Shown here: positions 37,151 through 42,951 of the stretch, in pieces
How the letters are laid out: every line of letters begins with the position of its first letter
Numbering within the stretch: the stretch's first letter is position 1
Source of the DNA: a virus
Virus record (IMG/VR): IMGVR_UViG_3300042556_000729
Coordinates: 1 to 42,951 of that record
Strand: one strand, 5' to 3'
DNA: 42,951 nt
Made by a program: the position numbers and the translations under genes
The notes under the pieces: generated by a model
Databases searched by the model: none
What the model was told of the DNA's origin: nothing
Seen by the model: the letters and a program-made list of their open reading frames with translations, nothing else

Positions 37151-40100
37151 ATGAGCAGAATCAACACTCCTACCGGCCTTGGCGTCAACCCCAATGTCCC
37201 CATGGCCGACATGCAAGCACCGACCATCGTGTACGGTGCCGAGGGCATGGACGAAACTGGTCTGATTCAATACCAGCAGCTGACTAATGTCCTTCAGGCT
37301 GGTGTTCAAGCAACCCAAACTTTTGTCCAGTACGCAAAAGACATGCGTGCATATGAGAAAGAGCTCGCTGAGACACTCAAAAAAACTGAAATCGCAAAGT
37401 TTGAGATAGGTCTTACAGCCGCCGCTGCTAAGGTTGCTGCGATCGAAGAAAAGACGGGGAACTATGACGACAGCCCAATTCGCTCCTTCATCGATGGCTA
37501 TGAAGGAAGCGAGATTGACGAAATCTCGATTGCCGTAAACAGGAACAAGGAAAACCTGAGCAATGAGACCATGCGTAGGCGTGCTCAGGAAGAAATTGAA
37601 GCCGCTAGAAAGCGTGCAGAAGCTGAGCGTGAAGAGGCGAAGACCGAGGATCTCGAGATCCTTGGCCTTCAGGAAGCATTCAGCAAGGCTTCAGCTGAAG
37701 ATGACAAGGCTAGAGAGTCCACCGGTAAGGCCACTTATGCAGCTAGACTGAAAGCCCTACGTGAATACAAGTTCAGCGAGGAATCGCAAAAGCGAAATAC
37801 GGTATTGGCTGGATTGATGGCTGGCATCGGTCGAGAAACAGCCGACATTGCCGATACTGATCGAGCGATGATTGAAAGGGCAAAGGAAGAACAATCCAAG
37901 ACTCAGGCCCAGACAAACTCAAAGATCGTATCCTCGATTCTTACCTACGAGCTAAAGCAGCTTGCCGGTAATTTTGAGTCGTTGTCTTTTGAAGCACAGA
38001 AAACGGTACTGAAGGCTATGATCAGCCCGGGGTCTGCCGCTAAATTCATCATTGATCGTGTAAACGATAGCGAATTGTCCGCGACGTTCGCAAGCTTGAG
38101 TGCCTTGGATAGAGTCACCGTTGTCAACGCAGCAGTTCCTGAAATAAGTGCCGTGTTGGACAAGGGCCGGGAGATCGAACAGAAGACCCGAAAGCGGATG
38201 ACCGTCAACAAGCTTGAACAGTTTGACGCCTTCTTCCAGTCTACCGTCATCAATGATCTTGTCGGGTACTGGGATCCAGCAAAACCACTGTCAGACATTC
38301 GCGAAACATACCTCACGAATGCCATTGGTATAGATCCGGCCATGAATTTGGACGAGGCCAACAAGAGGTGGGAAGACGTCGTCAGGGCTACGGCAATTTC
38401 ATTCGAGACTCAGGGAAGTCCAGAAGAGATTGCAGTCATGCGGGATGCGGTTGAAACGGACGTGTACCTGTCAGCGGAATCCCGGAAAGTCATCAAGGAT
38501 GACCTTGCTGCGGCAATGACTAGGGCTATCAACCGGCGATACACTCCGGACATTGACGAGCATATTGCCGCTGATGATGAAACTTCGCTGATTTCCGTTT
38601 ATGACCAGATAAAGACCGATCCCCTTGTATCTCCAGAAGCAAAGACTGCCTTTGAAACGAAGATCAATGAGGGCATCAAGGGAATCAATGGAAGGAAGTT
38701 TTCACGAGCAGTCGGAGATCAGGTTCGCTCGGCTCGTGCTCGAATCGAGGAGCGTGAACTAAGCGAACTTGAGATGCTGCAAATAAAGGCAGAATTGTTT
38801 GAGGCTACAGAAGAATCAAACAAGTACACCGACATTTTCGGTAATGAACAGCGAGTCCATGAAATCCCCTCTAAGTTCGTGGACGACGCCTATGCCGATC
38901 TTGTCAGGGCCAATAAAGACAATGTCAGCGCCGAACTTGCTGTACGCATCCAAGCGATCCAGCAAAAAGTAATGTATGATGTTCTTGGAAGCATTCCTCC
39001 AGCCGACGGCGTTGGACCAGTGCGTCCTGGAAAGTTCCAACCCACCGCAATCATGAATGAGTTGATGGTCCTTCCTGCGGATAGTCGGGAAAAGGCCGTC
39101 AAGAACCTGAGCAGCTGGGTTCAGACCACATACTTCCCGGCTGTTCGCAATGCCCTCATGGCTAAGTATGGTCTTGACTCCCTCGAGCCTCCGGCTGGTG
39201 GTGTGGATCCGCAAGCTCTCAAACGAGAGCAGGCCAATGCCGAATTCACGGCAATGCGACTGTTCTGGTTCTCAGCTGGAGGTGACAGGGACTTTGCAAC
39301 TTCGGTCCAGCAGAACATGTTCGGTGCCATCATGGTTCCGATCGAGCGCACTGGTGTCACCAAGCCGCTGATCGAAGCCTTGAGCGTGTATCGAAGTGCG
39401 TCTCAAGTCGGTCCACAAAAGATCCGAGAGTTCTTCGGTAACAATGAGCAGGCGGATGAGTACATTCGAATTCTTGCTCGTGTTGACTCTGATGTCAAGA
39501 ACGGAATGGACATCAATGAGGCATTCAAGGACGCCACTCAGGAATATCGTCTGGATCCAAGCCGAAGTCAGGTATTCATGCAGATCTCTTCTGGAGACAT
39601 GCTTGAGATTCAGAATGAATTGTCAGACGTAATTGATGATTGGGTTGATCAGTGGCGAGGTGAAAATGTCGCTGTTGATGCGGTCCCGATCATTCGGCAC
39701 ATTTTCCTCAAGGCCGCATTGATTGAGTCCATGCCTGGGTCTGATGCCCAGACTAGAATCAACAATGCAAACGCAGCCGTCGAGGCCCAGCTTACACAGG
39801 TTGGATCATCCATGATGCCAATTGCTGACATCAATCGATTGAACCACGGTCCTTCATATGTCAATGCAGCTATCTGGACTTTGACCGGAAATGACAAGGC
39901 AATCGCGGTTGTTGTGGATGTCCAAGGTTCTGAATATATCTATGCTCTTCGTAATGAGCATGGTATGAGCATTCAAATCAGGGATTCAATTCCTGTAATT
40001 GGTGGGCAGTCTACGTTTACAATGTCTGACATCAATCAAGAAGATGTCCGCAAGATTGTCATCCAAGACATTCCCATCAAAGCCGCCATGGATGCTGAAG

Positions 40101-40168
40101 CTGCTGCAAAGAAAAGGAAAGCTGATTTTGAGCAGGTCTACACCAGGCCACCAATTCCGAATTTCTAA
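37151..40168 (+). CDS. Internal virion protein C, T7 gp15-like
   Basis: 1005 residues, longer than T7 gp15 (747). Mostly helical and charged: a long coiled-coil-prone region (about residues 60-240, rich in Glu/Lys/Ala) and further helical repeats to the end, as in gp15, which forms the periplasmic tube with gp16. No enzymatic motif seen. The gene is less GC-rich than the tail genes before it. It lies between the gp14-like gene and the giant gp16-like gene. Assigned by order, size class and helical character. Confidence 0.8.
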   Translation: MSRINTPTGLGVNPNVPMADMQAPTIVYGAEGMDETGLIQYQQLTNVLQAGVQATQTFVQYAKDMRAYEKELAETLKKTEIAKFEIGLTAAAAKVAAIEEKTGNYDDSPIRSFIDGYEGSEIDEISIAVNRNKENLSNETMRRRAQEEIEAARKRAEAEREEAKTEDLEILGLQEAFSKASAEDDKARESTGKATYAARLKALREYKFSEESQKRNTVLAGLMAGIGRETADIADTDRAMIERAKEEQSKTQAQTNSKIVSSILTYELKQLAGNFESLSFEAQKTVLKAMISPGSAAKFIIDRVNDSELSATFASLSALDRVTVVNAAVPEISAVLDKGREIEQKTRKRMTVNKLEQFDAFFQSTVINDLVGYWDPAKPLSDIRETYLTNAIGIDPAMNLDEANKRWEDVVRATAISFETQGSPEEIAVMRDAVETDVYLSAESRKVIKDDLAAAMTRAINRRYTPDIDEHIAADDETSLISVYDQIKTDPLVSPEAKTAFETKINEGIKGINGRKFSRAVGDQVRSARARIEERELSELEMLQIKAELFEATEESNKYTDIFGNEQRVHEIPSKFVDDAYADLVRANKDNVSAELAVRIQAIQQKVMYDVLGSIPPADGVGPVRPGKFQPTAIMNELMVLPADSREKAVKNLSSWVQTTYFPAVRNALMAKYGLDSLEPPAGGVDPQALKREQANAEFTAMRLFWFSAGGDRDFATSVQQNMFGAIMVPIERTGVTKPLIEALSVYRSASQVGPQKIREFFGNNEQADEYIRILARVDSDVKNGMDINEAFKDATQEYRLDPSRSQVFMQISSGDMLEIQNELSDVIDDWVDQWRGENVAVDAVPIIRHIFLKAALIESMPGSDAQTRINNANAAVEAQLTQVGSSMMPIADINRLNHGPSYVNAAIWTLTGNDKAIAVVVDVQGSEYIYALRNEHGMSIQIRDSIPVIGGQSTFTMSDINQEDVRKIVIQDIPIKAAMDAEAAAKKRKADFEQVYTRPPIPNF

Positions 40169-40219
40169 AGCAGATTCAGATTATCAAGTTTGGATTCATC
40201 CTCGTAGATCAAAGCCATA

Positions 40220-42951
40220 ATGAGCCGATACAACAAACAACCTGAAAACATCTTCAGCAACAAGCCAGCGGACAGCCGCGAGTTTGCAATTCCGTTTGTA
40301 CCGGATACGTCGTATGACTATTCCTCCTTGTCGGCTGCAGAAAAACGACAGTTCGATCCGGAAAAACTTGTCCAAGATCGACGAATCAACCTGAGTCCGG
40401 TTGTTTCTGAGCTAAAGGATACGCTTGGACCAAATGGTCTTGGCTTTGCAGCCAGTTGGACTGGATTCCTTGGCTGGAAGACGGCTCAAGGAATCTCAAA
40501 CTGGATTGATCCGACCAACGGTGGGGATCTCATGCGGCTTCAACCGCTGAACCTGACCGATGATCCAAATGTCGGAAGCGACCTGAACAACCTTTCGCGT
40601 ATCATTGACGACCTGTATGACAACAGGGTTCCCTTCGAAGACATCGCCTATATCTTGGGTGGGTCTACGTTTGGGGAGTATGAGGACCGGCTTACAAACG
40701 CAAAGCTGCGTTCGGACGAAGCTTGGGAAAACGCTGGTGACTGGGGAAAGTTTGCCGGATATACCGCGGACACGGCTGCATTGATCCTGTTGGGCGTAGC
40801 TTCTGACGGTCTGCTTATTGCCGGTCTTGGTATTCGTGGGGCAGCTCTTGGGGTAGCCGAAGCACGAGCCGGTCTCGGTGCGTTCAGGGCACTTCGGGAA
40901 ACGGCTCCGGAAGCGGCACGAGTTGCCAACGGCGTATCAAGGCTTGAGCTGGTTGGTCGTGGTACCGCTATCGGTCTTGCGGAAGAGCATCTGATTCGTG
41001 TGGCTACCGAACAGATGGATCCGACATACCGGAATGACAGTGTTTGGGGCTATGTCATGAGCGGGGGAATTTACGGATCTCTTGCCGGCATCGTCGGCAG
41101 GTCCATGATCCGTGAACAGTTCACGCGAGAACTGCGAAGGTATCGACGTGAGTTCGGTCTTGGAGATGATCTGTATGTCGGTGCACCGCAAGACTGGACA
41201 TGGCATTCTGGATCAGACATTGATCGTCGTGTAATTCAACCGGGATCACGCCCAGTAGATGCGCAGGTCAACGAGATTGCCGAAGTAGCTGTCAACAGGT
41301 ACATGGAACTCCGCAATCGCCAGCGTGCTGCCGGTCCCGGTGCGGATATCACAACCGTCTTGACTCCAGACGAAGTGCGGTGGCTCAAGAGCGATCCGAT
41401 TGCACAGATCCTTAACAGGGTTGAGACTCTTGGGTATTCCATGGATGTCGGCATGGAAGCTGTTCGAGCCACTCTTGGCCGGACTGCCGATGCCGCCTAT
41501 TATCGCGGCATCCTTCAAGATCCTGCGCTTGTTGACGAGGCTCTTGATATTGGCGGTCAAGTCGTAATTCCAGCTTCGGGCTCACGTCGCTTCGGCATTG
41601 AATCGGGGTTTGCCACCCAAGAAATTGCCGAGGCGTTTGTCAGGCAGATCCAAGATGCCAGCGGAGGACGTGGGTTTGACAACTTGCGTGTAGTTTCACG
41701 CGATGGTGGATCTTTTTCCGTCGTGTGGGGTGATGGGCAAGTCATTGATGAGTTTATCAGGTACGAAGCTCAGTTCAGGTCTCTTTCTCCTCAAGCACAA
41801 AGAGCGGCTCTTGCTGATCGTTGGCGTCAGTTTGGTAAGTGGCTTGGATACCGCAATGACAGCGTAGACGAGTTCGTAAGCATCAACCGCGATGTCCTTT
41901 TGAACGTGACGGGTCCAGTCATCCCGTTTACGAACGAGGCAATCCAAACAACCAGACAACTTCAGCGGCAGCATCTCATTGGACAGACGATTGTCGATGC
42001 GATGTACAACGCAAATCGACGAGGCTTGACTGGTGCTGCCTTTTCCAGCTCTGTCATGTCTGCGGTAGAGGCGGTATTGCGTCTTGATCAACGTGCCCTT
42101 CTTCAGGAAACTCGCAGGGTACGGAGCCTGACCAAGTCACTCCAGAATGCCATTACTGATGGTATGGAAGAAGGCTTGACGGGAGGTCCATTGAAAGACT
42201 TTGTCAAGCGTCGGATGCAACGAACGCTTTCGGCAGACGAGATGACCGCCCTTGCTCCGTTGTTCGACGACACCGCTTCGGATGCACTAGCCAAGGCTGT
42301 TCGGTTATCGAACCTGGCTTCGTCCCGTAGGCCGTTTAGGTGGTTCCTTGACTCGTATGGACTGAATCGGCAGTGGGATGACATCATCGAGCAGGATCGT
42401 CTCGTGGATGACCTGTGGGAGCTGTACGATGCAGGATTTGACGATGACGCAATCCGCTATGGTCTAGACGAGAACATGGGCAGGTCGTTCATCGTCGAGT
42501 TTGTCAACAACCTGCGGAATAGTGGATCCCGCCTAAATCGGCAGCAGTTTGACGAGATGCTTGCCGAATTGCGGGAACTGGTTTCAAATCCACCTTTGAA
42601 CCCCAGCGGAACGGTCGATCGCCGTGGCCGCCTTGCCCGGCTTGCCGAAATCCACAATCGCTGGGTCGATGCCGGTGCCGCCGAAATCGGTGCTGCCGGT
42701 CCCATCCCAAAGCGTCGAATTGATATTCCCCAATACGCACGCGAACGCCTTGATGCCCTGTACTCCCAAGCACAGAATGCCCAAGCAGCCCGTACGGCTG
42801 GTCGTCCTGCAGCTCAAGCAGCTGGAGGCGGTGCTGGAGGCGGTGCTGGAGGCGGTGCTGGAGGCGGTGCTGGAGGCGGTGCTGGAGGCGGTGCTGGAGG
42901 CGGTGCTGGAGGCGGTGCTGGAGGCGGTGCTGGAGGCGGTCCGGGAATGCC
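40220..42951 (+). CDS. Giant internal virion protein (gp16 position), N-terminal part, runs off the window
   Basis: The frame opens at the ATG 40220 (product MSRYNKQPENIFSNKP) and has no stop before the end of the window: at least 910 residues. It continues in frame at base 1 and stops at 2829, about 1,807-1,811 residues in total (T7 gp16 1,318). A hydrophobic pair of helices lies near residues 185-220, and an amphipathic basic helical region follows. The catalytic glutamate context of the T7 gp16 transglycosylase N-terminus is not visible. After residue 865 comes the (Ala-Gly-Gly-Gly)n linker. No strong ribosome site is seen before the ATG. Confidence 0.8.
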   Translation, partial: MSRYNKQPENIFSNKPADSREFAIPFVPDTSYDYSSLSAAEKRQFDPEKLVQDRRINLSPVVSELKDTLGPNGLGFAASWTGFLGWKTAQGISNWIDPTNGGDLMRLQPLNLTDDPNVGSDLNNLSRIIDDLYDNRVPFEDIAYILGGSTFGEYEDRLTNAKLRSDEAWENAGDWGKFAGYTADTAALILLGVASDGLLIAGLGIRGAALGVAEARAGLGAFRALRETAPEAARVANGVSRLELVGRGTAIGLAEEHLIRVATEQMDPTYRNDSVWGYVMSGGIYGSLAGIVGRSMIREQFTRELRRYRREFGLGDDLYVGAPQDWTWHSGSDIDRRVIQPGSRPVDAQVNEIAEVAVNRYMELRNRQRAAGPGADITTVLTPDEVRWLKSDPIAQILNRVETLGYSMDVGMEAVRATLGRTADAAYYRGILQDPALVDEALDIGGQVVIPASGSRRFGIESGFATQEIAEAFVRQIQDASGGRGFDNLRVVSRDGGSFSVVWGDGQVIDEFIRYEAQFRSLSPQAQRAALADRWRQFGKWLGYRNDSVDEFVSINRDVLLNVTGPVIPFTNEAIQTTRQLQRQHLIGQTIVDAMYNANRRGLTGAAFSSSVMSAVEAVLRLDQRALLQETRRVRSLTKSLQNAITDGMEEGLTGGPLKDFVKRRMQRTLSADEMTALAPLFDDTASDALAKAVRLSNLASSRRPFRWFLDSYGLNRQWDDIIEQDRLVDDLWELYDAGFDDDAIRYGLDENMGRSFIVEFVNNLRNSGSRLNRQQFDEMLAELRELVSNPPLNPSGTVDRRGRLARLAEIHNRWVDAGAAEIGAAGPIPKRRIDIPQYARERLDALYSQAQNAQAARTAGRPAAQAAGGGAGGGAGGGAGGGAGGGAGGGAGGGAGGGAGGGAGGGPGM
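42824..42931 (+). repeat. 12-bp tandem repeat, 9 perfect units, second reading of the locus at base 10
   Basis: Nine copies of GGAGGCGGTGCT with the same left flank (CAAGCAGCT at 42815) and right flank (CCGGGAATGCC) as at bases 1-125, where eight copies are present. This shows that the contig closes on itself here, with one unit of disagreement, so the true copy number is uncertain. Confidence 0.95.

Overview
The window is essentially one complete genome of a virulent T7-like podovirus (Autographiviridae type). It encodes a single-subunit T7-family RNA polymerase, a T7-type replication set (ssDNA-binding protein, primase-helicase, family A DNA polymerase, 5'-3' exonuclease) and a head-tail block in T7 order: portal, scaffold, capsid, tail tubes A and B, three internal virion proteins, tail fiber, small membrane protein, small and large terminase. 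A lipobox protein in a membrane-gene cluster points to a host with an outer membrane. The sequence looks GC-rich apart from the internal virion protein genes and some intergenic stretches. No integrase was seen. The host cannot be named from sequence alone.

The map closes on itself. The last ~137 bases repeat the first ~125 around a 12-bp tandem repeat, and the reading frame that runs off the right end continues in frame at base 1. The break therefore lies inside one giant internal virion protein of about 1,810 residues joined by an (Ala-Gly-Gly-Gly)n linker. It is not at the physical phage ends.

Layout from base 1: the rest of the giant virion protein, tail fiber, membrane/coiled-coil protein, terminases (1-6387). 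Then comes a 1.8-kb control region (6388-8175) with the only minus-strand gene, simple repeats, the best host-type promoter of the window, a hairpin-rich leader RNA of about 550 nt, and four of five copies of a 17-bp palindrome whose arms match bacterial parS half-sites. Early genes follow (8176-12773): a 593-residue Cys-rich protein, a metallopeptidase-like enzyme and small overlapping genes. Next is a 350-bp dyad- and GATC-rich region (12774-13127), then the RNA polymerase and a split sigma-like pair, then nucleotide and DNA metabolism (15865-23086).

A receptor-binding cassette (23088-27543) sits between DNA polymerase/dNMP kinase and the exonuclease, where T7 has no structural genes. After the exonuclease come portal and scaffold, a small membrane/lipoprotein cluster, capsid and decoration-like protein between two terminators, the tail tube genes and the internal virion proteins.

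Plausible working order (inference): host RNA polymerase starts at the 7578 promoter and reads the early operon; the dyad-rich region gates the phage RNA polymerase gene; the phage polymerase, perhaps with the sigma-like pair redirecting host polymerase, then transcribes replication and structural genes. The features most worth a second look are the parS-like palindromes, the structured leader RNA, the iteron/GATC array with an operator on a promoter, the split sigma-like pair, and the repeat-linked giant virion protein.
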